The translations under genes and the position numbers were made by a program. Under the pieces are notes generated by a model. That model worked only from the letters and a program-made list of their open reading frames with translations, did no database searches and was not told the origin of the DNA. Below, piece by piece: positions 26,675-33,928 of a stretch of DNA of 64,000 nucleotides. The DNA comes from Actinokineospora xionganensis. GTDB taxonomy: Bacteria > Actinomycetota > Actinomycetes > Mycobacteriales > Pseudonocardiaceae. The stretch is from the NCBI RefSeq assembly GCF_014323725.1, contig NZ_JABVED010000002.1, positions 203,681 to 267,680 on the forward strand, read 5' to 3'. Each line of letters begins with the position of its first letter. The first letter of the stretch is position 1.

Positions 26675-27586
26675 GTGGCTGACCGCGAGGTATCCGAGCT
26701 GTTCGACCCGGCGCAGTGGCGCGAGATCGACGGGTTCGACTTCACCGACATCACCTACCACCGCGCCGTGGACACGGGCGCCGTGCGGATCGCGTTCGAC
26801 CGGCCCGAGGTGCGCAACGCGTTCCGGCCGCACACGGTCGACGAGCTGTACCGCGCGCTCGACCACGCGCGGATGAGCTCCGATGTCGGCTGTGTCCTCA
26901 TCACCGGAAACGGCCCGTCGGCCAAGGACGGCGGCTGGGCCTTCTGCTCCGGCGGTGACCAGCGCATTCGCGGGCGCACCGGCTACCAGTACGCCTCCGG
27001 CGAGACCGCCGAGACGGTCGACCCGGCGCGCGCGGGCAGGCTGCACATCCTGGAGTGCCAGCGGCTGATCCGGTTCATGCCGAAGGTCGTCATCGCGGTC
27101 GTCCCCGGTTGGGCCGCGGGCGGTGGGCACAGCCTGCACGTGACGTGCGACCTGACGCTGGCCAGCACGGAGCACGCCCGCTTCAAGCAGACCGACGCCG
27201 ACGTGGGCAGCTTCGACGGTGGCTTCGGCTCGGCGTACCTGGCGCGGCAGGTCGGGCAGAAGTTCGCCAGGGAGATCTTCTTCCTCGGCCGGACGTACAC
27301 CGCCGAGGACATGGTCAAGATGGGCGCGGTGAACCAGGCGGTGCCGCACGCGGAGCTGGAGGCGACCGCGCTGCAGTGGGCGCGGGAGATCAACGGCAAG
27401 TCGCCGACAGCGCAGCGGATGCTCAAGTACGCGTTCAACGCGATCGACGACGGCTTGGTGGGCCAGCAGATCTTCGCCGGCGAAACCACCCGGTTGGCCT
27501 ACATGACCGATGAGGCCGTCGAGGGGCGCGACTCGTTCCTGGAGAAGCGCGACCCGGACTGGTCACGCTTCCCGTACTACTACTGA
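26675..27586 (+). CDS. menB: 1,4-dihydroxy-2-naphthoyl-CoA synthase
   Basis: This 303-aa crotonase-fold enzyme closes the naphthoquinol ring from o-succinylbenzoyl-CoA. Visible are the FCSGGDQRIRGRTGYQY oxyanion-hole and active-site loop (about residue 90), VVPGWAAGGGHSLHV near 140, FKQTDADVGSFDGGFGSAYL near 168 and the C-terminal DWSRFPYYY. It starts with GTG at 26675; no Shine-Dalgarno is visible and CATGCT lies six bases upstream, so it may be leaderless. Its 3' end overlaps the nat gene on the other strand by 7 bases. Confidence 0.96.
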   Translation: MADREVSELFDPAQWREIDGFDFTDITYHRAVDTGAVRIAFDRPEVRNAFRPHTVDELYRALDHARMSSDVGCVLITGNGPSAKDGGWAFCSGGDQRIRGRTGYQYASGETAETVDPARAGRLHILECQRLIRFMPKVVIAVVPGWAAGGGHSLHVTCDLTLASTEHARFKQTDADVGSFDGGFGSAYLARQVGQKFAREIFFLGRTYTAEDMVKMGAVNQAVPHAELEATALQWAREINGKSPTAQRMLKYAFNAIDDGLVGQQIFAGETTRLAYMTDEAVEGRDSFLEKRDPDWSRFPYYY

Positions 27587-28470
27587 GCGGCGCGGCGGCG
27601 GGCGCCTTTGCCCGCCACGTACTGCTCATGGTCCACGCACAGTCGGGCCCACAAGGCGTCTCGGCGGTCCGCGCCGATTTCCGGCAAAGGCAGGCCGAAG
27701 ACGTCACCGAGCAGGCCGAAGTAGTCGCCGCGGTCGGCGATCTCGGTGTGGGTGACGCCGTCGGCGTTGGTCTCCTTGTACAGCCGGCCGCGCAACTCGC
27801 GGATTGTCTTCGCGTCGCGGTTCGAGACCGTCACGACGCGGACGAAGCCGGAGTCCGGGGACGTGCACAGGTGGTCGTGTTTGGCGAGGAAGTCGTCGAC
27901 CTTGGCCTGCGCGGGGGCGAAGTCCATGCCGATGAACGATCCGCGTGCGTCGTGGTCGAGGCGCCAGCCGCCGGGGACGACTTCGGAGGGACGCAGCGCG
28001 AAGGTGTACGGCGCCTGCTCGTAGACGCCCTCGGCCAGCGGGATCGGGTCGTACAGGCCGTCACCGAGGCCCGCGTCCACCATCCACGGTCCACCGTCGA
28101 GGCCGTGGACTTCGATCACCAGGTGGTTGGCCGTGATACCCGGCTCGTCGCCCTTGCCGCCTTGGACCCCGCCGACGCGCCAGTGGACGTCGAAGCCGAG
28201 CCAGGCGAGCAGGGTGCTGAAAGCGCCGTTGAGGTGGTAGCAGTAGCCGCCCCGGCCGCGCAGCAGGTAGCGCAGGGAGTCGAGGGGGTCGACGGTGCGC
28301 TGCTCGCCGAGGGCGATCCAGACGGTCTCGTACGGGATCTTCTCGACCTGGGCCCGGTGCAGTTCGCGCAATGTGTCCAGGGTCGCGGGCGGCGGGGTGC
28401 GTAAGCCGAGCCTCGTCAGGTAGGCATCGCGCAGCGGCTCGTTCACTTGCCGCCCCCAGGTTTTGGTCAT
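27580..28470 (-). CDS. nat: Arylamine N-acetyltransferase
   Basis: This 296-aa NAT-family enzyme transfers acyl groups from CoA to arylamines or hydrazines. The catalytic triad is visible as Cys in RGRGGYCYHLNGAF (about residue 76), His in ITANHLVIEVHG (about 116) and Asp in WMVDAGLGDG (about 132). TAGCCT lies six bases before the ATG at 28470 and no Shine-Dalgarno is seen, suggesting a leaderless transcript. Only 30 bases separate it from the divergent menE start. In mycobacteria nat is linked to sterol catabolism; its natural substrate here is unknown. Confidence 0.93.
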   Translation of the reverse strand: MTKTWGRQVNEPLRDAYLTRLGLRTPPPATLDTLRELHRAQVEKIPYETVWIALGEQRTVDPLDSLRYLLRGRGGYCYHLNGAFSTLLAWLGFDVHWRVGGVQGGKGDEPGITANHLVIEVHGLDGGPWMVDAGLGDGLYDPIPLAEGVYEQAPYTFALRPSEVVPGGWRLDHDARGSFIGMDFAPAQAKVDDFLAKHDHLCTSPDSGFVRVVTVSNRDAKTIRELRGRLYKETNADGVTHTEIADRGDYFGLLGDVFGLPLPEIGADRRDALWARLCVDHEQYVAGKGARRRAAQ

Positions 28471-28500
28471 CGCCAGAGGCTAGTGGTGGAAACTGTGTAT

Positions 28501-29634
28501 ATGCACGACCTGCGAGTTCTCGATCCGGACACATCCGAATTCATGAAGGCGCTACGGGCGGCGCTGGACGGCTCGGGTCCCGCCGTGCTGCCGGTCGCCA
28601 TGGGACAGTCCGGTGAGGACATGGCGCCGGGCGAGCCGCTGGAACCCGACACGGCGCTGGTCGTGCGCACGTCCGGCTCGACCGGCAAGCCGAAGGGCGT
28701 GTTGCTGTCGGCGAAGGCGCTGCGGGCTTCCGCGGACGCGACCCACACGCGCCTCGGTGGGCCGGGCACGTGGCTGCTCGCGATGCCCGCGCACCACATC
28801 GCCGGGGTGCAGGTGCTGGTGCGGTCGATCGTGGCGGGCACCGAGCCGGTCGTGATGCCGCGCACCGCGTTCCGCCCCAAGGTCTTCACCGAGTCGGCCT
28901 CGGACGCGCTCGGCTCCCTCGGCCCGGTGTACACCGCGCTGGTCCCGACCCAGCTGACCAGGATCGTCGAGGACGGCGGCGACGCGCTCGCCGCGCTGCG
29001 CGCCTTCGACGCGGTCCTGGTCGGCGGGGCGGCGGTGTCCGCGCGCACGCTGGAACGCGCGCTCGACGCCGGGGTCCGGGTCCGCACCACGTATGGGATG
29101 TCGGAGACCGCGGGTGGATGCGTCTACGACGGGGTGCCGCTCGACGGGGTGGACGTGCGGATCGACGATGGGGTCATCGAACTGAGCGGCCCCATGCTGG
29201 CCAACGGCTACCGGCTGGACCCGAAAGCAACCAAGGAGTCCTTTGTAGATGAATGGTTCCGGACGTCGGACGCGGGCGGGTTTCGTGACGGAGTGCTGCG
29301 TGTGTTCGGCCGAGTCGACGACCTGATCAATACCGGTGGGGTGAAGGTCGCCCCCGCCGCGGTCGAAAATGTCCTTACGGCGCAGAGAAATGTCGCGGAA
29401 GCCTGCGTCGTCGGCGTGCCGGACGCGCAGTGGGGGCAGCGGGTCGCGGCCGCGCTGGTGCTGACCGGCGCGGTGGACGAAGGCGAGCTGCGGTCGGTCG
29501 TGCGAGCCGAACTCAGTGCCCCCGCGGCACCCAAGGACTTCATCGTCTTGGCGGCACTACCGCTGATCGGACCAGGGAAACCGGACCGGCGGGCGCTGGT
29601 CGAGATGTTCTGTTCCCAGGGCGGGAACGGCTAG
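28501..29634 (+). CDS. menE: o-Succinylbenzoate-CoA ligase
   Basis: This 377-aa ANL-superfamily enzyme activates o-succinylbenzoate with ATP and CoA for MenB. The P-loop VVRTSGSTGKPKGVLLS is near residue 57, the A5 motif RTTYGMSETAGGCVYDG near 198, the hinge FGRVDDLINTGGVKVAP near 275 and the catalytic Lys in IGPGKPDRRAL near the C-terminus. It is shorter than typical ANL enzymes (about 450 aa or more), like other actinobacterial MenE proteins. The ATG at 28501 has only a weak upstream GGTGGA. Confidence 0.94.
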   Translation: MHDLRVLDPDTSEFMKALRAALDGSGPAVLPVAMGQSGEDMAPGEPLEPDTALVVRTSGSTGKPKGVLLSAKALRASADATHTRLGGPGTWLLAMPAHHIAGVQVLVRSIVAGTEPVVMPRTAFRPKVFTESASDALGSLGPVYTALVPTQLTRIVEDGGDALAALRAFDAVLVGGAAVSARTLERALDAGVRVRTTYGMSETAGGCVYDGVPLDGVDVRIDDGVIELSGPMLANGYRLDPKATKESFVDEWFRTSDAGGFRDGVLRVFGRVDDLINTGGVKVAPAAVENVLTAQRNVAEACVVGVPDAQWGQRVAAALVLTGAVDEGELRSVVRAELSAPAAPKDFIVLAALPLIGPGKPDRRALVEMFCSQGGNG

Positions 29635-29699
29635 CGCGATGGGGTGGAATCGGCGCGCGGGGACACCGGGCGGCACAGGAAGTCCCTAGCGTGTGGGGA

Positions 29700-30599
29700 A
29701 TGGGAGCGAGAAACCGGGCTAGCGTGCGCGAGCTGGGCGATTTGTTGCGGGAGCACCGGGAGGCGGCGGGGCTGACGCTGCGGGACCTCGCGCCCAAGTT
29801 GGGGCGTTCCATCGCGCACCTGCACCGGATCGAGACGGGATATCGGGGCACTACCTCAGAGACGGAGGTGGTGCACTACCTGGCGACCTGCGGCGCGCGA
29901 TATCAGGACGTGGAAGCGCTGATCACGTTCTGTCGAGAGGCCGGCGACGACCGGGGCTACTGGCTGGCGCCGCACGGGCAGTGGATGTCGGACTCCCTGC
30001 GGTCGCTGATCTTCCACGAGACCACCGCCACCCGGTCGATCAGCTACGAACCCGAAGTCATCCCCGGCCTGTTGCAGACCGAGCCATACGTCCGCGCACT
30101 GCTCGCCCGCCAAGATTTCACCGATGAGCGGCGGGCAGCATTGCTGCAAGCGCGCATGGAGCGGCAGCGGATCCTGTTCCGCAACAACCCAACCCAGTTC
30201 ACCTTCTTCGTTCACGAGCGCGCCCTGCGCTTGGAGGTCGGCGACTACCGAACGATGGCCGAGCAACTGCTCGCGATGCTGTTCTTCGCCGACCAGCGGA
30301 ACATCCAGATCCGCATTTTGCCATCGTCGGCCCGCGACACCGCAGTCTTCGGCGGAGCGTTTCGGCTGCTGGGCTATCCGAAGTTCGCACCCCTGGTCTA
30401 CCTCGATTGCCACATCGCCGGCCTGTTCCTGGAAGACGCCCGGCAGGTGGCGGACTTCCAATCGCTTATGAGGCAGATAGCCAAGGTCGCCCTCGATGCG
30501 GGACAATCTCGAGGGCTCGTCGCCACGCTGGCGGACGAGTACGACCGGGCGGAAGGCGGCTGGGATGACGCAAGGCGGGTGGCGCAAGAGCAGCTTTAG
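29700..30599 (+). CDS. XRE-family regulator with DUF5753 domain
   Basis: This 299-aa protein has an N-terminal helix-turn-helix (LGDLLREHREAAGLTLRDLA, then LGRSIAHLHRIETG, residues 10-50). A DUF5753 domain follows from about residue 100 (YEPEVIPGLLQTEPYVRALL...MERQRIL...HERALR). Such proteins pair with small DUF397 proteins in WhiJ/Scr-like modules of actinomycetes, which affect development and antibiotic production. TAGCGT lies seven bases upstream of the ATG at 29700, so a leaderless start fits. The DUF397 gene overlaps its 3' end. Confidence 0.9.
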   Translation: MGARNRASVRELGDLLREHREAAGLTLRDLAPKLGRSIAHLHRIETGYRGTTSETEVVHYLATCGARYQDVEALITFCREAGDDRGYWLAPHGQWMSDSLRSLIFHETTATRSISYEPEVIPGLLQTEPYVRALLARQDFTDERRAALLQARMERQRILFRNNPTQFTFFVHERALRLEVGDYRTMAEQLLAMLFFADQRNIQIRILPSSARDTAVFGGAFRLLGYPKFAPLVYLDCHIAGLFLEDARQVADFQSLMRQIAKVALDAGQSRGLVATLADEYDRAEGGWDDARRVAQEQL

Positions 30600-30750
30600 C
30601 TCAGGAGGCGAAACCGATTGCGTCGAGGTTTCTCTAGGGGTGGAACACGCGCGGGTGCGGGATTCCAAGAACGCAGACGGGCCTGTCCTGACCGTCACGC
30701 CTGCCGCCTGGGGCGCGTTGGTCGGCGCGGTGGACCTGATCAACAACTGA
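30565..30750 (+). CDS. DUF397 protein
   Basis: This 61-aa DUF397 protein has the family pattern WRKSSFSSGGETDCVEVS, then VRDSKNADGPVLTVTPAAWGAL. DUF397 proteins are the usual partners of XRE-DUF5753 regulators. The ATG at 30565 lies inside the regulator gene (35-base overlap), so the two are co-translated. A longer N-terminus is possible but lacks similarity. Confidence 0.88.
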   Translation: MTQGGWRKSSFSSGGETDCVEVSLGVEHARVRDSKNADGPVLTVTPAAWGALVGAVDLINN

Positions 30751-30756
30751 GGCCGA

Positions 30757-30996
30757 TCACTCCTGCACCCCGGCCTGGCCGTGGCTGAGCAGATCGCCGG
30801 GCTGGCAGTCGAGCACCGCGCACAGCCTGCTCAGGGTGCTGAACCGGACCGCCCGCGCCCGCCCGTTCTTGAGCACCGACAGGTTCACCAGCGAGATACC
30901 CGCCCGGCTCGACAACTCGGTCAGGGTCATGCCGCGCTCGGCCAGGACACGGTCGAGGTGCACTGAGATGTCGTGGATCTCGTGGGCGTCGGTCAC
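30757..30996 (-). CDS. Small XRE-family (YozG-like) regulator
   Basis: This 79-aa protein is almost entirely a Cro/CI-type helix-turn-helix: LDRVLAERGMTLTELSSRAG, then ISLVNLSVLKNGRARAVRFS and a C-terminal LCAVLDCQPGDLLSH. YozG-like regulators are usually encoded with a DUF2975 membrane protein, as here; the GTG at 30996 overlaps that gene's stop (GTGA). It ends 6 bases from the convergent DUF397 gene. Likely target is the palindrome in its own promoter at 31639-31666. Confidence 0.9.
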   Translation of the reverse strand: MTDAHEIHDISVHLDRVLAERGMTLTELSSRAGISLVNLSVLKNGRARAVRFSTLSRLCAVLDCQPGDLLSHGQAGVQE

Positions 30997-31619
30997 ACCG
31001 TCCACGTGAGGTCCTCCCGCATGCGGGCGCTGATCCGCAGCACCCGGGCGAACGAGATCAGCAGCGTGCCGAGGAAGATCGCCAGGATGGAGGGCTCGAC
31101 GTCCCACAGCCAGAACTGGCTGAGCGGATGGTCGACCATCGACTGGAGCAGGCGTTGGCGGGCCCACGCTTCGACGAGAGCGGCGGTCACGCTGCCCGCG
31201 AGCACCACCCAACCCACGATCCGCAAGCGCGCGGCGAACCTGTCGACGAACACCCCGTGGCGCCTCGCGGCGCGGAACATGAGCATGGCCAGCGAAAGCG
31301 TCACCGCGAACACGAGGAAACTCGGCAGCTTGGTCGCCACGTGCCAGGCCTGCTGCGCACCCGACGGCTCGTGAGCGCAGAAGCGGACGCCCGCCACCGA
31401 CGCGCCCGCGCCCGGTGCGAGGTCAGGCACCAGGGTCTCCTCGGACCCGCGGACCGGGAACCCGGAACTCGCCTCCACGCACACACTCGCGCTCCCGAAG
31501 CCGAACATGGCCCCGGAACCCCCGACCGCCGTCACCAAGCTGATCGCCGTCATGGCCAGAACGAACGCGAACACCAACTTCACCGACGTCTGGATCGGAT
31601 CCAGCGGATTCTTGGTCAT
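30993..31619 (-). CDS. DUF2975 membrane protein
   Basis: This 208-aa protein has about four transmembrane segments (KLVFAFVLAMTAISLVTA, FLVFAVTLSLAMLMFRAA, IVGWVVLAGSVTAALV, ILAIFLGTLLISFARVL). An extracytoplasmic loop between TM1 and TM2 contains two Cys. The family is of unknown function and normally sits with a YozG-type repressor. The ATG at 31619 follows GGGGGTGG. Confidence 0.82.
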   Translation of the reverse strand: MTKNPLDPIQTSVKLVFAFVLAMTAISLVTAVGGSGAMFGFGSASVCVEASSGFPVRGSEETLVPDLAPGAGASVAGVRFCAHEPSGAQQAWHVATKLPSFLVFAVTLSLAMLMFRAARRHGVFVDRFAARLRIVGWVVLAGSVTAALVEAWARQRLLQSMVDHPLSQFWLWDVEPSILAIFLGTLLISFARVLRISARMREDLTWTV

Positions 31620-31638
31620 CGCCACCCCCGGGTTAACG

Positions 31639-31666
31639 TTTATCGATAACAACGATAATCGATAAA
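31639..31666. promoter_or_regulatory. AT-rich palindromic operator between DUF2975 and menA
   Basis: TTTATCGAT-n10-ATCGATAAA is a perfect 9-bp-arm inverted repeat. The CGATAA motif recurs within the spacer, and the site sits in the 95-base divergent region between DUF2975 (31619) and menA (31715). Its AT content stands out in this GC-rich DNA. It is a likely binding site of the YozG-like repressor and might also affect menA. Confidence 0.65.
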
Positions 31667-31714
31667 CCCGGGCCTGTCGCCCCCCTGTTCCGACCCGTCA
31701 ACCAAGATGGACGC

Positions 31715-32587
31715 ATGGCGACAGTCGCGGAATGGGTCCAGGGCGCACGGGTGCGGACGCTGCCGAACTCGGTCGCGCCGGTGTTGGTCGGCGCGGGCGC
31801 GGCGGCGGCGCTCGGCGGGTTCTCCTGGTGGAAGTCGCTGCTCGCGCTGGTGGTGGCGCTGTCGCTGCAGGTCGGGGTGAACTACGCCAACGACTACTCC
31901 GACGGCATCCGGGGCACCGACGACAACCGTGTCGGGCCGCTGCGGCTGGTCGGCTCCGGGTTGGCCACCCCGTCCTCGGTGAAGCTCGCCGCGTTCGCCT
32001 GCTTCGGCATCGGCGCGCTGGCCGGGCTGGTGCTGGTGATCGTGAGCGCGCAGTGGTGGCTGTTGGCCGTGGGCGCGCTGTGCATCGCGGGGGCCTGGTT
32101 CTACACCGGCGGGTCCAAGCCGTACGGGTACTCCGGGTTCGGCGAGGTCGCCGTCTTCCTGTTCTTCGGGCTCGTCGCCGTCCTTGGCACGCAGTACATC
32201 CAGGCCGGGACAGTCAGCTGGGCGGGCCTCGCGTGCGCGGTGTCGATGGGGTCGTTCTCGGCGGCGGTGCTCGTCGCCAACAACCTGCGGGATGTGCCGA
32301 CCGACCGGATCGCGGGGAAGACCACGCTGGCCGTGCGGCTCGGCGAGGAAGGCACGCGGGTGCTTTTCGCTGCCCTGGTGGCGATCCCGTTCGTGGTCAG
32401 CGTCGCTCTGGTCACCCAGACCTGGTGGGCGCTCGCCGGCTTGGCCGCCGCGGTCTTGGTCGTGCCCGCGCTCAAACTGGTCCTCGGCAAGGCGACCGGG
32501 CCCGCGCTGATCCCGGTGCTCAAGCAGACCGGGCTCGCCATGCTGGCGTGGGCGGTCATCACCGCCCTGGCCGTCGGACTCAGCTAG
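31715..32587 (+). CDS. menA: 1,4-dihydroxy-2-naphthoate polyprenyltransferase
   Basis: This 290-aa UbiA-family membrane enzyme attaches the isoprenoid chain to dihydroxynaphthoate. The first Asp-rich motif [15 protein letters not shown] (about residue 58) and the second [20 protein letters not shown] (about 188) are complete. About eight or nine hydrophobic segments are visible, and the start [20 protein letters not shown] is characteristic. Its end overlaps the convergent cvnD gene by 8 bases. Confidence 0.96.
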   Translation: MATVAEWVQGARVRTLPNSVAPVLVGAGAAAALGGFSWWKSLLALVVALSLQVGVNYANDYSDGIRGTDDNRVGPLRLVGSGLATPSSVKLAAFACFGIGALAGLVLVIVSAQWWLLAVGALCIAGAWFYTGGSKPYGYSGFGEVAVFLFFGLVAVLGTQYIQAGTVSWAGLACAVSMGSFSAAVLVANNLRDVPTDRIAGKTTLAVRLGEEGTRVLFAALVAIPFVVSVALVTQTWWALAGLAAAVLVVPALKLVLGKATGPALIPVLKQTGLAMLAWAVITALAVGLS

Positions 32588-33170
32588 CCGCGGCCCGCGC
32601 CTTGGCGAAGGTGTTGCGCAGCACGGCCAACAGCGCGTCGCGCACGGAGAGCTTCTCGCGGGCGTCGAACATGATCAGTGGCACCTCGTCGGCGATGGCC
32701 AGCGCCCAGCGGATGTCGTCGGGCTCGTGGGCGAGTTCGCCGCCGAACATATTGACCCCGACAACGAACGGCAGACCGGCCTTCTCGAAGTAGTCGACCG
32801 CCGGGTAGCAGTCGTCCATCCGTCTTGTGTCGACAATGACCAGCGCGCCCAACGCGCCGCGCACCAGGTCGCCCCACATGAAGCCGAAGCGGTCCTGGCC
32901 GGGGGTGCCGAACAGGTACAGCTTCACCTCTTCGTCGATGGTGATGCAGCCGAAGTCCATGGCGACCGTGGTCGTCGTCTTCGCCGGGACCTCCCCGACC
33001 CGGTCGATCTCCGCGCCCACCGATGTGATGGCGGCTTCGGTGGTCAGCGGCGAGATCTCCGAGATGGAGGCCACCGCGGTGGTCTTGCCGACGCCGAACC
33101 CGCCGGCGATGACGATCTTGACCGGTGCCGGCGGACGCTGCGGGCGCTCAGCGGATGGCTTCGAGTCCAC
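32580..33170 (-). CDS. cvnD: Conservon GTPase-like protein CvnD
   Basis: This 196-aa small GTP/ATP-binding protein has a P-loop ([15 protein letters not shown] at about residue 20), a switch region [25 protein letters not shown] and [18 protein letters not shown]. It shows the degenerate nucleotide-specificity loop common to CvnD proteins. Conservons (CvnA kinase, CvnB roadblock, CvnC DUF742, CvnD) form membrane-associated signalling complexes in actinomycetes. It overlaps cvnC by 23 bases. No cvnE (P450) follows. Confidence 0.92.
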   Translation of the reverse strand: MDSKPSAERPQRPPAPVKIVIAGGFGVGKTTAVASISEISPLTTEAAITSVGAEIDRVGEVPAKTTTTVAMDFGCITIDEEVKLYLFGTPGQDRFGFMWGDLVRGALGALVIVDTRRMDDCYPAVDYFEKAGLPFVVGVNMFGGELAHEPDDIRWALAIADEVPLIMFDAREKLSVRDALLAVLRNTFAKARAAAS

Positions 33171-33504
33171 GAATGACCCTTTCGATCATGCTGAGATCCT
33201 GGGCCGGGGTCGCGCCCGGCCGCCGGAGGACGACGTATCCGAGTTCGGCCAGATCGGCCACCAGCACCCTGGCCACCCCGATGTGCAGCTTGAGCGACGC
33301 GGCGATCTCGGCGACGGACATGGTCTTGCGGCACAGCGCGATGATCTCGCGCCGCTCGAAGGCGAGGTCGGAGTGCGCCGCGGCGCCGAGGCTGCTGGAC
33401 ATCACCTGCGCCTCGATCTCCAAGGTGTCGTCCACCGGCTTGGCCCGACCCGCGGTGAGCAGGTAGGGCCGCAGCAGGGAGACGTCCGGTCGGCTATCCG
33501 ACAC
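33148..33504 (-). CDS. cvnC: Conservon protein CvnC (DUF742)
   Basis: This 118-aa DUF742 protein has LLRPYLLTAGRAKP at the N-terminus. A winged-helix-like C-terminus (EIIALCRKTMSVAEIAASL, then LHIGVARVLVADLAELGYV) follows. It starts with GTG and overlaps both cvnB (11 bases) and cvnD (23 bases), so the four proteins are co-translated. Confidence 0.92.
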   Translation of the reverse strand: MSDSRPDVSLLRPYLLTAGRAKPVDDTLEIEAQVMSSSLGAAAHSDLAFERREIIALCRKTMSVAEIAASLKLHIGVARVLVADLAELGYVVLRRPGATPAQDLSMIERVIRGLEAIR

Positions 33505-33928
33505 TGTTCTTGAGCTCTTCGATCAGCTGCGGCGTCAGCACCGCGCTGGCCCGGTTGGCGAACATCGCCATCTCGTAGGCGATGGTGCCCAGGCTCGCCT
33601 CCTTGGTGGCGAGCACGCCGAGCGAGCAGCCGATGCTGATCGTGCAGACCAGCAGGTAGCCGCGCTCCAACTCGATGATCACCTTGTCCGGCTGGCCAAG
33701 CGGGTGGCTGTCGGACACACCGTTGGCCAGTCCGAGCATGGCCGAGGAGATCGCCGCGAGCCGGTCGGCGTTGGCCCGCACCAAATCCGCGGACATCGCG
33801 ATCAGCAGGCCGTCGGCGGACACCGCGATCGCGCCGATGGCGCCCGCGGTGTTCTGGGTGAACCTGCTGACCAGCCAGTTGAAGTTCTGCGCATCGACGC
33901 TGATCGCGGGGGCCGGCGGCCTGCTCAT
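33494..33928 (-). CDS. cvnB: Conservon protein CvnB (roadblock/LC7 domain)
   Basis: This 144-aa roadblock/LC7 protein (NFNWLVSRFTQNTAGAIGAI, VSADGLLIAMS and LERGYLLVCTISIGCSLGVLA) probably acts as adaptor or GTPase-activating partner for CvnD. The ATG at 33928 overlaps the cvnA stop as ATGA. Confidence 0.93.
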   Translation of the reverse strand: MSRPPAPAISVDAQNFNWLVSRFTQNTAGAIGAIAVSADGLLIAMSADLVRANADRLAAISSAMLGLANGVSDSHPLGQPDKVIIELERGYLLVCTISIGCSLGVLATKEASLGTIAYEMAMFANRASAVLTPQLIEELKNSVG

